From G963422565 sp963422565 (lineage in GTDB: Bacteria > Pseudomonadota > Alphaproteobacteria > MPNO01): a stretch of 64,000 nt of DNA. The notes beneath the pieces are model-generated. The model was not told the DNA's origin. It did no database searches and saw only the letters and a program-made list of their open reading frames with translations. A program made the translations under genes and the position numbers. Of the stretch, positions 28,001 to 36,945 are shown piece by piece (position 1 is the first letter of the stretch; every line of letters begins with the position of its first letter). Location: contig OY730228.1 in the NCBI GenBank assembly GCA_963422565.1, positions 2,728,001-2,792,000 on the forward strand, given 5' to 3'.

Positions 28001-29695
28001 CTATACCCTCCGCTTGTCGAAGCGGCCCTTGCGCCCGGAGCCGTAGAGCTTGAGCGCCCCCTCGTCCCCCGCCGCGTTGGGCCGTTGGAAGATCCAGTTC
28101 TGCCAGGCGCTGAGCCGGCCGAAAATCTTGGTCTCGAGCGTCTCGGGGCCGCCGAAGCGGAGGCTCGCCTCCATGCCGGTCAGCGCGTCGGGGGAGAAGC
28201 TCGCCCGCTCCTCGACGGCGATCCGCACCTCGTCCTCCCAGTCGATTTCGTCGGGGATGAAGGTCACCAGGCCGAGCGCCTCGGCCTCGCGGGCCGGGAG
28301 GGCCTCGCCGATCCGCGCCCGCACCGCCTCCACGCGCGCCGGGTCCCCGAGATGACGGCAGGCGAGCCGGGTGAGGCTGCTCGGCATGGTTAGCGGGCCG
28401 AAATTCATTTCGGTCGGCGTCACCGCCGCGGTCTCGTTGCCGCCCTCGAAGCCGCCGTCCAGCATGTAGGCGCGATCGGCCGCCAATACGAGCTCGAGCA
28501 GAGTGCCGGCGAAGCAGCTACCAGGCTCGACCAGGGCGATCAGACTCCGCGAGGAGACGTCGATCCGCTTGAGCACCCGCTTGAGATAGAGCACGATCTC
28601 GCGCACCAGCCAGTCGTCCGCATGGCCGTGGAGCGCCCGGTCGGCGGCGGCGACCAGTGCCGCATCGCCGGTCGACCGGAATATCCAGCAGCCGATCTCC
28701 TGCTCGTTGAGCCGCAGCTCCATGACCGCGTCGTCGAGCTCGCGGGCGATCGCCAGCGGCCAGAACCGGGCGCCCTCGGCATGGATGGCCGCGCGGTCCA
28801 CGGGCGGCGCCGTCTCGGGCCCGCGGACGACGATCGTCGCCGCCGAGACGGCGCGGTCGATCTCGACCTCGACATGGGGGTAGCGGATGCGGTCGGTCTC
28901 GATCCGCCGCTCCAGCGGGGGCAGCGCGATCCCCGCCGCATCGGCCGGTCGGTCGGAGCGGGCGGCGAAATCGCGCGCCCGCTCGGCGACGGTCTCGGCG
29001 AAGCGCGATCTCGACACCAGCTCGTCGATCAGCCGCCAGTCGACGGCGCGCTGGCCGCGCAGACCCTCGACGGTGGTGCAGAAGAAGTCGGCATGGTCGT
29101 GGCGCACCCGGCGCTTGTCCACCAGCCGGGTCAGCCCGCCGGTGCCCGGCAGCACCGCGAGCAGCGGCAGCTCGGGCAACGACACCGTCGAGGAGCCGTC
29201 GTCGACCAGCATGATATGCTCGCAGGCCAGCGCCAGCTCGTAGCCGCCGCCCGCCGCGGTGCCGTTGATGGCGCAGAGATAGGTCTGGCGCGAGTTCTCG
29301 GTCGCGTCCTCGATGCCGTTCCGGGTCTCGTTGGTGAACTTGCAGAAATTCACCTTGTGGGCGTGGGTCGACCGGCCGAGCATGTTGATGTTGGCGCCCG
29401 CGCAGAACACCCGCGGCTTGTCCGAGGCGATGACCACGCAGCCGACCTCGGGATGCTCGAAGCGGAGCCGCTGGACTGCATCGTAGAGCTCGATATCGAC
29501 GCCGAGATCGTAGGAGTTGAGCTTGAGCGCGTAGCCCGGCATCAGCCCCCCGTCCTCGTCGACATCCATCGCCAGCCGCGCGACCCTCCCCTCGATCGTG
29601 AGCTTCCAGTGGCGGTAGCGGCCGGGATGGGTTTGGATGTCGATCCGCCCCGTCTCCGCCCCTGTCGCGCTCGACAACGCCACCGTTTCCGCCAT
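28001..29695 (-). CDS. boxC: Benzoyl-CoA-dihydrodiol lyase (2,3-epoxybenzoyl-CoA dihydrolase)
   Basis: A 564-residue crotonase-superfamily protein that opens the epoxidised ring to 3,4-dehydroadipyl-CoA semialdehyde and formate. Two crotonase-like halves are seen: FCAGANINMLG with GTAAGGGYELALACEH in the first, and a second half with GSCFAGTLLELVLAADRAY. The ATG at 29695 has GGGAGG six bases upstream; the frame is open further upstream but without similarity. It is the first gene of the boxC-boxB-bclA-amidase operon. Confidence 0.95.
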   Translation of the reverse strand: MAETVALSSATGAETGRIDIQTHPGRYRHWKLTIEGRVARLAMDVDEDGGLMPGYALKLNSYDLGVDIELYDAVQRLRFEHPEVGCVVIASDKPRVFCAGANINMLGRSTHAHKVNFCKFTNETRNGIEDATENSRQTYLCAINGTAAGGGYELALACEHIMLVDDGSSTVSLPELPLLAVLPGTGGLTRLVDKRRVRHDHADFFCTTVEGLRGQRAVDWRLIDELVSRSRFAETVAERARDFAARSDRPADAAGIALPPLERRIETDRIRYPHVEVEIDRAVSAATIVVRGPETAPPVDRAAIHAEGARFWPLAIARELDDAVMELRLNEQEIGCWIFRSTGDAALVAAADRALHGHADDWLVREIVLYLKRVLKRIDVSSRSLIALVEPGSCFAGTLLELVLAADRAYMLDGGFEGGNETAAVTPTEMNFGPLTMPSSLTRLACRHLGDPARVEAVRARIGEALPAREAEALGLVTFIPDEIDWEDEVRIAVEERASFSPDALTGMEASLRFGGPETLETKIFGRLSAWQNWIFQRPNAAGDEGALKLYGSGRKGRFDKRRV

Positions 29696-29756
29696 CTGCC
29701 GCCTCCCAGACCGATACCCCGCAACCGCGGCGGACCGATGTTCCCGATCCGCGATC

Positions 29757-29785
29757 ATTCGAAGTTTATAATGTTTTGGAGTCAA
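29757..29785 (-). promoter_or_regulatory. Promoter and AT-rich operator region of the box operon
   Basis: On the minus strand TTGACT (29785-29780), a 17-base spacer and TCGAAT (29762-29757), with about 55 bases of leader before boxC. The same stretch (about 29765-29792) is one of the few AT-rich patches in the window and forms an imperfect inverted repeat, TTTATTGTT...AACATTATAAA. Such a palindrome over a promoter suggests an operator; no TGCA-N6-TGCA site, the pattern I recall for BoxR, was seen. Confidence 0.45.
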
Positions 29786-29792
29786 CAATAAA

Positions 29793-30327
29793 TATCGGTA
29801 CATGTCGCGGCCGAGCGCCGCCGGCCACACCGACGATCCCGTCGAGGCGGCAGCGAACCGCATCGCAAGCCGTATCGCCGACGCGGCGGAACGACTGGCA
29901 CATCGCTGTCCGGACATCCGTCGAAGCCTTCGCTGCCCAAGTTGGCATTCGCTTCGCTCGACGGAAATGATCCGTTCAAGCTCGGGAATGTCTCGATCGG
30001 GACGGTCGCAGCCCATATGCGAGATGGTTCGACCGGCTCGACGGGCGATCGCGGCCAGGCCGGCGATGTCCCCGGTCGGACCGGCGCAAGGCGACGTCCC
30101 CGGCGTCAAGGGCGTCGGCGCCCGTGTCTTCGGACGCAGAACCGACTATGGCCCCGACGCGCGACGGACGGTACCCGACCCGGTTTGCGCGAACCGGTCG
30201 CGCGAACGACCATGGCGCGTCTTCGGCCGTTCCCGACCGCGCGCACGTCACCTGCCTGCCAGACCGACATTGACCCCGTTACGGGGCAGGATGTACTCTG
30301 AGCGCCCTCGGAGCCGCGGGGTTTTCG
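29793..30327. other. Intergenic region between box operon and acyl-CoA ligase
   Basis: About 535 bases between divergent operons. I see no recognisable protein in any frame and no sign of boxR. A small CCCCG-TTA-CGGGG palindrome lies at about 30274-30286 next to TTGACC (30270-30275), which could be part of the ligase promoter, but no good -10 box follows. Confidence 0.4.
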
Positions 30328-31893
30328 ATGACGATGCCGCAAGCGGAGACGGCGGCGCCCGCCATCCGGGAGAGACCGGCCGCGCATGCCTTGATCGCCT
30401 GGCTGGAGCGCCAGGCGCGGCGCAACCCGGACAAGGTCTTCGTCCACGCGATCGACCAGCGGGCGGCGCTGACCTATGGCGAGGCCTGGACGGCGGCTGG
30501 GCGTATCGGTCGGGCGCTGGCGGCGCGCGGTCTCGGCCCGGGCGGGCGGGTGGCGCTGCTCGCCAACAACTCGATCGCGCAGCTCATGACCTATCTCGGG
30601 GTGATGGTCCGGGGCGCGGCGGTCTGCACTGTCCATGTCGAGATGAACGCCCGCCATCTCGCCGAGATCGTGGGCGCGCTTCGGGCGCCGCTGGCGCTCT
30701 ACGAGGAGGGGCTCGGCCTCGAAGCCATGGCGGGCGAGGCCGACGGCGAGTGGCTGGCGCTCGGCGGCGCCGACGGCTTCTTCGCCGGGCTCGACGCGGG
30801 AGAGGACGGGCCGGTCGATCCGGAGAACGGTCCGGGCGATATCGCTTCGATCTTCTACACTTCCGGCACCGCCTCCAAGCCCAAGGGGGTAGTTTGCAGC
30901 TTCGCCGAGCTCGTCGACAACGTGACTCCGACCGCCGACGCCTTCGGGATCGCCGAGGCCGACCGGGTGCTCGACTTCCGGTCCTATAGCTGGATGTCGG
31001 CCCAGGTGCTGAGCTTCCTCGGCGTGCTCGCCAAGGGGGCCACGCTCTGCATGGCGCGCAGGTTCTCGCGCAGCCGCTATTTCGACTGGGTCCGGGACTA
31101 CGAGGTCACCATCGGCGTCTGCAACCCGACCGCGATCAACATGTTCGTCAACCGCCCGGTGCCGGTGCGCGGGGCCGACCTGCCGCATCTCCGCTTCATG
31201 ACCTCGAGCTCCGCGGCGCTGATGGTCGCCGACTGGCGCGCCTTCGAGGAGATGTACGGCATTCCCGTCGCCCAGGGCTACGGCTCCTCCGAGACCGGCT
31301 GGATCGCCGGCTCGAACGAGCGGACGCGGCGTATGGGGAGCGTGGGCCGGCCGTTCGCCTATCAGAACCTCGCCATCGTCGATGCGGCCGGCCGGCCGCT
31401 TCCGCCGGGCAAGATCGGCGCCGTCGAGCTCGGCCGGGCGCCCGACAACGCCTTTCGCTATCTGGCCGAGGACGGCGGCATCCGCGTCAACGCCGTCGGG
31501 CGGATGCGGACCGGCGATCTCGGCTATCTCGACCGCGACGGCTATCTCCACGTCACCGGGCGGGCCAAGGACCTCATCATCCGCGGCGGGGTCAACATCG
31601 CGCCGGCCGAGATCGACAACCTGGTGCTCGGCATGGCGGAGGTCGCCGAGGCCGCTGCCGTCGGCGTCCCCGACCCCATCTACGGCGAGGAGGTGGCGGT
31701 CTTCGTCGTCCCGCGCCGGCCGGGCGCGCTCACCGGCGCGGCGGTGCTCGACCATTGCAGCCGGGTGCTGCCCGAAGCCAAGATGCCCAAGGAGGTGATC
31801 TTCCGCGACGCGCTGCCCAAGACCCGGCGTGGCAAGATGGATCGCGGCGCGCTCGCCGCCGCATGGGCTGCGGCGCGCGCCGGCACAAGCTGA
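30328..31893 (+). CDS. AMP-forming acyl/aryl-CoA ligase
   Basis: A 521-residue ANL-superfamily enzyme. The adenylate-forming motifs are present: FYTSGTASKPKG (P-loop), YGSSETGW (A5), TGDLGYLDRDGYLHVTGRAKDLIIRGG (A7-A8) and the catalytic Lys in LPKTRRGKMDR. The acid substrate cannot be read from the sequence. It heads a plus-strand run with a cupin and a dioxygenase, so it probably activates a carboxylic acid for the same pathway. An ATG six bases further in (MPQAE) is an alternative start. Confidence 0.85.
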   Translation: MTMPQAETAAPAIRERPAAHALIAWLERQARRNPDKVFVHAIDQRAALTYGEAWTAAGRIGRALAARGLGPGGRVALLANNSIAQLMTYLGVMVRGAAVCTVHVEMNARHLAEIVGALRAPLALYEEGLGLEAMAGEADGEWLALGGADGFFAGLDAGEDGPVDPENGPGDIASIFYTSGTASKPKGVVCSFAELVDNVTPTADAFGIAEADRVLDFRSYSWMSAQVLSFLGVLAKGATLCMARRFSRSRYFDWVRDYEVTIGVCNPTAINMFVNRPVPVRGADLPHLRFMTSSSAALMVADWRAFEEMYGIPVAQGYGSSETGWIAGSNERTRRMGSVGRPFAYQNLAIVDAAGRPLPPGKIGAVELGRAPDNAFRYLAEDGGIRVNAVGRMRTGDLGYLDRDGYLHVTGRAKDLIIRGGVNIAPAEIDNLVLGMAEVAEAAAVGVPDPIYGEEVAVFVVPRRPGALTGAAVLDHCSRVLPEAKMPKEVIFRDALPKTRRGKMDRGALAAAWAAARAGTS

Positions 31894-31906
31894 GGAGAGG
31901 ACCGCC

Positions 31907-32341
31907 ATGGCCGAGACCGCCGCCGCGCGCCCACGCGCGCCGCAGACCTTCCGCTATGCCAGACCCGAGGGCAGAACGGCCGCCAAGGCGATCGTTTCGC
32001 TCTGCCGGACCGACATCCTGCGCGGCGCCGTCCAGGTGGTGCGCGAGGGCGGCGACAACAACCTCCACGCGCATACCGGGATGGACGGGTTCTGGATGGT
32101 GCTCAAGGGCCGCGCGCGTTGGCACGGCCCCGACGGGGAGCGGCTCGGCGAGTTCGGCGTCCATGAGGGGATCGTGATGCCGCGCGGCGCGCGCTACCGG
32201 TTCGAGTCCGTCGGAGACGAACCGCTGGAGCTGCTCCAGGTCGTCGCCTTCGACCGCTCGGTAAGGAACCGCCGGGTCGATGACGAACCGCGCAAGCGGG
32301 TGGTCGATGCGGTCGACAGGTTCGACGGCCGGCTGACCTGA
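31907..32341 (+). CDS. Cupin-domain protein
   Basis: A 144-residue single-domain cupin. The first cupin motif appears as EGGDNNLHAHTGMDGFWMVLKG and the second as GVHEGIVMPRGARYRFE, giving a likely metal site of two His and a Glu-like position, with the distal His replaced. GAGGAG precedes the chosen ATG at 31907. Fourteen bases separate it from the ligase and 21 from the dioxygenase. The catalytic or ligand-binding role is unknown. Confidence 0.8.
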   Translation: MAETAAARPRAPQTFRYARPEGRTAAKAIVSLCRTDILRGAVQVVREGGDNNLHAHTGMDGFWMVLKGRARWHGPDGERLGEFGVHEGIVMPRGARYRFESVGDEPLELLQVVAFDRSVRNRRVDDEPRKRVVDAVDRFDGRLT

Positions 32342-32362
32342 GGCGAACCGGAGGCGCGGACC

Positions 32363-33220
32363 ATGACGGCATTCGAGGAAAGCCCCTTGTCCCGCGCGCT
32401 CGGGGCCGAGATCGCCGGGATCGATGTGGCCCGCCCGGTCGACGCGGAGACCGCGGCGGCGCTGCGCGATGCCTGGACCCGCCACATCCTGCTCCTGTTC
32501 CGCGCCGAGGGGCTGACCCAGGAGGCCCAGCTCCGCTTCGCCGAATGTTTCGGCCGCGTCGGCCGCAGGCCGCGCCCGGCCGCCGATCGGCCCGAGGACG
32601 CCGGCAGCGTTGATCCCGCGGTGATGCTGGTGTCCAACATCCGCGTCGACGGCAAGCCGATCGGCTCGCTCCCCGACGGCGAGATGTATTTCCACCACGA
32701 CACGATCTTCACCCCGAAGCCCAACCGCGGGACCATGCTGTACGCGATCGAGGTGCCGCGCCGGGGCGGCAACACGCTGTTCGCCAACATGTACGCCGCC
32801 TATGACGCCCTGCCGGCGCGGATCAGGTCGCGGATCCGCGGGCGGACCGCCTCTCACGCCTATGACTACCGCGTCTATGCCGGCCGCGAGGGCAAGGGCG
32901 CGGGCGGCGCCCATGTCGAGGGCTGCGCCCATCCGGTCGTCATCACCCACCCGGCGAGCGGGCGCAGGGCGCTCTATGTCGACCGGTTGATGACCACGCG
33001 GATCGACGGGCTGGACGAAGCCGAGTCGGACAGGCTGCTCGCCGAGATGTTCGATATCGCCGAACGCGAGGATCTGGTCTACGAGCATGTCTGGAGACCC
33101 GGCGACCTGCTGGTCTGGGACAATCTTTGCTCGGCGCATGCCCGTACCGATTTCCCCGCCGGGGAACGCCGCCTGCTGCGGCGCTGCCAGATGGCCGACG
33201 GCTCGATCCCGGCGGCATAG
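32363..33220 (+). CDS. TauD/TfdA-family Fe(II)/2-oxoglutarate dioxygenase
   Basis: A 285-residue protein of the TauD/TfdA family. The facial triad is visible as His111 and Asp113 (HHDTIF) and His259 (SAHARTDF), and Arg residues at 270-274 would bind 2-oxoglutarate. Members hydroxylate small acids such as taurine, 2,4-D or related compounds. Its place after a CoA ligase and a cupin suggests oxidation of a carboxylic-acid side chain. The substrate is not assigned. Confidence 0.88.
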   Translation: MTAFEESPLSRALGAEIAGIDVARPVDAETAAALRDAWTRHILLLFRAEGLTQEAQLRFAECFGRVGRRPRPAADRPEDAGSVDPAVMLVSNIRVDGKPIGSLPDGEMYFHHDTIFTPKPNRGTMLYAIEVPRRGGNTLFANMYAAYDALPARIRSRIRGRTASHAYDYRVYAGREGKGAGGAHVEGCAHPVVITHPASGRRALYVDRLMTTRIDGLDEAESDRLLAEMFDIAEREDLVYEHVWRPGDLLVWDNLCSAHARTDFPAGERRLLRRCQMADGSIPAA

Positions 33221-33420
33221 CGGGCATGTCGAAGCGCCCGGTTTCGAGAGATCGCCGAGCGCGTTATCCGGACCCGCCGAACGAGTCGACGCCCAAGGGG
33301 CGGAAACCCGTATGCCCCGAACGAGGGCGGCGCGTTATGGGAATGCGGGCGGGGGCGCTATGATCGGCGCGCCGGCGCCCGGTCGGCGCCGGCGTCGACA
33401 GCCGGATCCGACCCAGGCCC

Positions 33421-34635
33421 ATGTCCCCCGCGACGGTTCAAGTCCTGCGCGCGCTCGCCGCGACGGTGTTGGTGCAGTCGATCGTCACCATGGCGACGCT
33501 CACCGTCCCGGTGTTCGCGCCCGAGGCCGCCGGCGATGTCGGGGTCGACGCCAGCGCCGTGGGCATATTCGCGGCCCTGGTCTATGCCGGGGCGATGACC
33601 GCCTCGCTGGTGAGCGGCGGGCTGGTGCCGCGCTGCGGCGCGATCCGGATGAGCCAGATCGGGCTCGCGATCTCGGCGGTCGGGGCCGCGCTGACGGCGA
33701 CCGGTCTCTGGCCGGTGATGGCGGTTTGCGCGGTGGCGCTGGGATTCGGGCTCGGTCCGGCGACGCCGGCGAGTTCGCACATCCTCGCCCGCCACACCCC
33801 GAACCATCTGATCTCGCTGGTGTTCTCGATCAAGCAGACGGGGGTGCCGCTGGGCGGTTTCCTGGCGGGGGCGCTGGTGCCGCTCTTCGTCGTCGAGTTC
33901 GGCTGGCGCGGGGCGTCGTTCGCGATGGCGGCGATCTGCCTGGCGACGCTGGTCGCGGTCCAGCCGACTCGCAGGCATTTCGACACCGGGCTCGGCCGCC
34001 GGCCGGCCGGGCGCGGCGGCGGCATCCTGGAGCCGCTCCGGTTGGTGCTCGGCCATCCGGTGCTGCGGAGGCTGTGCCTGGCCTCCTTCTTCTTCGCGGC
34101 CATGCAGCAATGTATCGCGGTCTTCCTGGTCACCTTCCTGGTCGGCGCGCTCGGCATGCCCTTCATCCAGGCCGGGCTGACGCTCGCGATCTGCCAGATT
34201 TCCGGGGTGGTAGGGCGCATCCTCTGGGGCGGGTTGGCGGACGCTCTCGGCCGGCCCCAGCTCCTGCTCGGCGGTCTCGGGGTGGGGATGGCCGCGGGCG
34301 GCACCGCGGCGGCGCTGATCGCGCCCGGCTGGTCCTACGCCGCCATCTCCGCGGTCTGCGTCCTGCTCGGCCTCACCGCCGTGGGCTGGAACGGCCTCTA
34401 CCTCTCGGAGGTCGCGCGCATCGCGCCCACCGACCAGGCGAGCCGCGCCACCGGCGGGGCGCTGTTCGTCACCTTCTTCGGCGTGGTCGCGGCGCCGCCG
34501 CTGTTCGGCGCCTTCGTCGCCGCGACCGGATCCTATGACGGCGCCTTCTTCGCGCTCGCCGCGCTGACCGGCACCTGCGGCGCCGTGGTGCTTCGCGGCG
34601 CCCGCCGCAGGCCGGCGGCGAAGCCCTCGGACTGA
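33421..34635 (+). CDS. MFS transporter
   Basis: A 404-residue permease with about twelve spans, of the CynX/YybF-like MFS type. Marks are SGGLVPRCGAIRMSQIGL after span 2, SIKQTGVPLGGFLAG in the span-4/5 region and GGLADALGRPQLLL in the loop after span 8. The 200 bases upstream contain no gene. Its setting within a catabolic cluster suggests uptake of an organic acid. Confidence 0.85.
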   Translation: MSPATVQVLRALAATVLVQSIVTMATLTVPVFAPEAAGDVGVDASAVGIFAALVYAGAMTASLVSGGLVPRCGAIRMSQIGLAISAVGAALTATGLWPVMAVCAVALGFGLGPATPASSHILARHTPNHLISLVFSIKQTGVPLGGFLAGALVPLFVVEFGWRGASFAMAAICLATLVAVQPTRRHFDTGLGRRPAGRGGGILEPLRLVLGHPVLRRLCLASFFFAAMQQCIAVFLVTFLVGALGMPFIQAGLTLAICQISGVVGRILWGGLADALGRPQLLLGGLGVGMAAGGTAAALIAPGWSYAAISAVCVLLGLTAVGWNGLYLSEVARIAPTDQASRATGGALFVTFFGVVAAPPLFGAFVAATGSYDGAFFALAALTGTCGAVVLRGARRRPAAKPSD

Positions 34636-34681
34636 CCGGCTATCATCGGACGTACGCGCAACGGCGAGAGGAGAACGGGCA

Positions 34682-35563
34682 ATGAGGATCGGGTTCATCG
34701 GGCTCGGGCTGATGGGAAGCGCGATGGCCGGGCGGCTCTGCGCCGCCGGTCACGAAATGGTCTGCTACAACCGAACCCGCGAGAAGACGACGGCGCTCGC
34801 CGCGGCGGGCGCGCGCGTCGCCGAAACCCCGGCCGAGGCCGCGGCGGGCGCCGAGATCGCGATCACCATGCTGGGCACCGACGAGGCGCTGCGCGCGGTC
34901 GCGCTGGGCGGGGACGGCATCGCCGCGGCGATGCCCCCCGGCGCCGTCCATGCCGCGATGGGAACCCACGGCATCGAGGCATGCCGGGCGTTGGCGGCCG
35001 CGCATGACGCGGCGGGCGGCGCTTTCGTCGCCGCGCCGGTGCTCGGCCGCCCCGACGCTGCCGCCGCCGGCGAGATCGCAATCCTGGTCGGCGGGCCGGA
35101 GGATGCGGCGGCGCGGCTGCGCCCGCTCTTCGACATCATGGGGCGGGTCTCCTTCTCCGCCGGCCCAGCCCCCGAGACCGCGGCCGCGATCAAGATCGCG
35201 TTCAACTTCGTCCTCGGCTGCGCCATCGAGGCGATGGGCGAGGGTTTCGCCCTGATCCGCCGCCACGGCGTCGACCCGGCGATGTTCTACGAGGTGCTGA
35301 CCGATCGGCTGTTCGATGCCCCCGCCCATCGAATCTACGGCGACATCATCTCCCGGGAGGATTATGACCGCGTCGGCCTCACCGCTCGGCTCGGGCTCAA
35401 GGACGCGAATCTGGCGCTGGCGGCGGCGGAGGCCGTGAACATGCCGCTGCCCTCGGGCAATGCGTGGCGCGACCGGCTGCTGGGCGCGATCGCCCATGGC
35501 CACGGCGCGCGCGACTGGTCGGTCGTCGCCCTCGAACAGGCGCGGGCGAGCGGGATCGAGTGA
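34682..35563 (+). CDS. NAD(P)-dependent beta-hydroxyacid dehydrogenase (3-hydroxyisobutyrate dehydrogenase family)
   Basis: A 293-residue oxidoreductase. The N-terminal Rossmann motif is GFIGLGLMGSAMAGRL with CYNRT after beta-2, which favours NADP(H) or dual use. The family catalytic Lys/Asn pair appears in AAIKIAFNFVLG, and the substrate loop near residue 119 is present in modified form. The C-terminal all-helical domain is complete. It could reduce or oxidise a 3-hydroxyacid or act as a glyoxylate/succinic semialdehyde-type reductase. Confidence 0.85.
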   Translation: MRIGFIGLGLMGSAMAGRLCAAGHEMVCYNRTREKTTALAAAGARVAETPAEAAAGAEIAITMLGTDEALRAVALGGDGIAAAMPPGAVHAAMGTHGIEACRALAAAHDAAGGAFVAAPVLGRPDAAAAGEIAILVGGPEDAAARLRPLFDIMGRVSFSAGPAPETAAAIKIAFNFVLGCAIEAMGEGFALIRRHGVDPAMFYEVLTDRLFDAPAHRIYGDIISREDYDRVGLTARLGLKDANLALAAAEAVNMPLPSGNAWRDRLLGAIAHGHGARDWSVVALEQARASGIE

Positions 35564-35645
35564 CCGCCGCTGCCCGTCGTGCTAGGCTGACCGTCGCCCC
35601 GCGGCGCCCGCCGGCGCGTCGGGCGGGAGCTCTGGAGGAATGCCC

Positions 35646-36923
35646 ATGGCCGTCGATCCGAACGCCCTCGATCCGCGCTACGACTGGAACCGCGCCATTC
35701 CGGCGCCGGGCCATAACGGGGTGGACAGCGAGGAGCGGGTCAATTTCGCCCGCCTCCGCGACTATCGCCTCGGGCGCGCCCGGCAGGCGCTGGAGAGCTC
35801 GGCGCTCGGCGCGCTGCTCTGCTTCGACAACAACAACATCCGCTATGTCACCGGCACCACGGTCGGCGAGTGGTCGAGGGACAAGCTGTCGCGCTACGCG
35901 CTGCTGATGCGCGGTCGCGAGCCGCATGTCTGGGATTTCGGCTCGGCCGCGACCCATCACCGGATCAACGCGCCCTGGCTCGCCGACGACCATATCCATG
36001 CTGGCATGCTGGGGCTGCGCGGCACCGTGCCGCCGGCAGCCGGGCTGATGACCCGCGCCGCCGAGGAGATCAAGTCGCTGCTCGACGAGGCCGGGCTGGG
36101 CGATCAGCCGGTCGGGGTCGACGTCTGCGAGCCGCCGATGCTGTTCGAGCTGCAGAAGCGCAATATCGAGGTGCGCGACGGCCAGCAGGTGATGCTCGAC
36201 GCGCGCGAGGTCAAGAGCATCGACGAGATCGTGCTGCTCAACCAGGCCGCGGGGATGGTCGATGCAGTCTATCACATGATCGGCGAGGAGCTGAAGCCGG
36301 GCACACGCGAGAACGACATCGTCGCCCGCGCCAACAAGCTGCTCTACGAGATGGGCTCCGACGATGTCGAGGCGATCAACGCGATCTCGGGCGAACGCTG
36401 CAGCCCGCATCCGCACAACTTCACCGACCGCATGGTCCGGCCCGGCGACCAGGCCTTCTTCGACGTGCTGCATTCCTATATGGGCTACCGCACCTGCTAC
36501 TATCGCACGTTCAACGTGGGCCGCGCGACCGAGGCCCAGCGCGACGCCTACAAGCAGTGCCGGGAATGGCTCGACGCGGCGATCGACCTTGTGCGCCCCG
36601 GCGTCTCGACCGACGAGATCGCCGCGGTCTGGCCCGAGGCCGAGGCGTTCGGCTTCGCCGGCGAGATGGAGGCGTTCGGGCTCCAGTTCGGCCACGGGCT
36701 CGGCGTCTCGATCCATGAGCGGCCGATCATTTCGCGGCTGATCTCGATGGAGGATCCCAAGGAGATCAGGGAGGGCATGGTCTTCGCGCTCGAGACCTAC
36801 TGCCCGGCCAAGGACGGCTATTCGGCGGCGCGTATCGAGGAGGAGGTCGTGGTGACCGACAAGGGGCCGCGCCAGATCAGTCTCTACCCGGCCGAGGAAC
36901 TGCCGATCTCCGCCAAGTACTGA
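35646..36923 (+). CDS. M24-family (pita-bread) protein with an altered metal site
   Basis: A 425-residue protein with an N-terminal creatinase-like domain and a C-terminal pita-bread fold. Metal-site positions are readable: Asp273 (FFDV), then Cys284 where the second Asp of D-x10-D is expected, His350 (FGHGLG), Glu383 (ALETY) and Glu398 (ARIEEE). The Asp-to-Cys change makes ordinary aminopeptidase P activity doubtful; the family includes non-peptidases such as creatinase and the DMSP lyase DddP. The ATG at 35646 lies six bases after GGAGGA, whereas the one at 35640 touches it. It lies 22 bases before the E1alpha gene. Confidence 0.82.
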   Translation: MAVDPNALDPRYDWNRAIPAPGHNGVDSEERVNFARLRDYRLGRARQALESSALGALLCFDNNNIRYVTGTTVGEWSRDKLSRYALLMRGREPHVWDFGSAATHHRINAPWLADDHIHAGMLGLRGTVPPAAGLMTRAAEEIKSLLDEAGLGDQPVGVDVCEPPMLFELQKRNIEVRDGQQVMLDAREVKSIDEIVLLNQAAGMVDAVYHMIGEELKPGTRENDIVARANKLLYEMGSDDVEAINAISGERCSPHPHNFTDRMVRPGDQAFFDVLHSYMGYRTCYYRTFNVGRATEAQRDAYKQCREWLDAAIDLVRPGVSTDEIAAVWPEAEAFGFAGEMEAFGLQFGHGLGVSIHERPIISRLISMEDPKEIREGMVFALETYCPAKDGYSAARIEEEVVVTDKGPRQISLYPAEELPISAKY

Positions 36924-36945
36924 CCCGGAAGCGAGGGAGGGGGAG

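Noticed and set aside
29793..30327. boxR or another regulator in the box intergenic region
   Set aside because: No frame shows an XRE helix-turn-helix or a shikimate-kinase-like domain expected for BoxR, nor any other known regulator.
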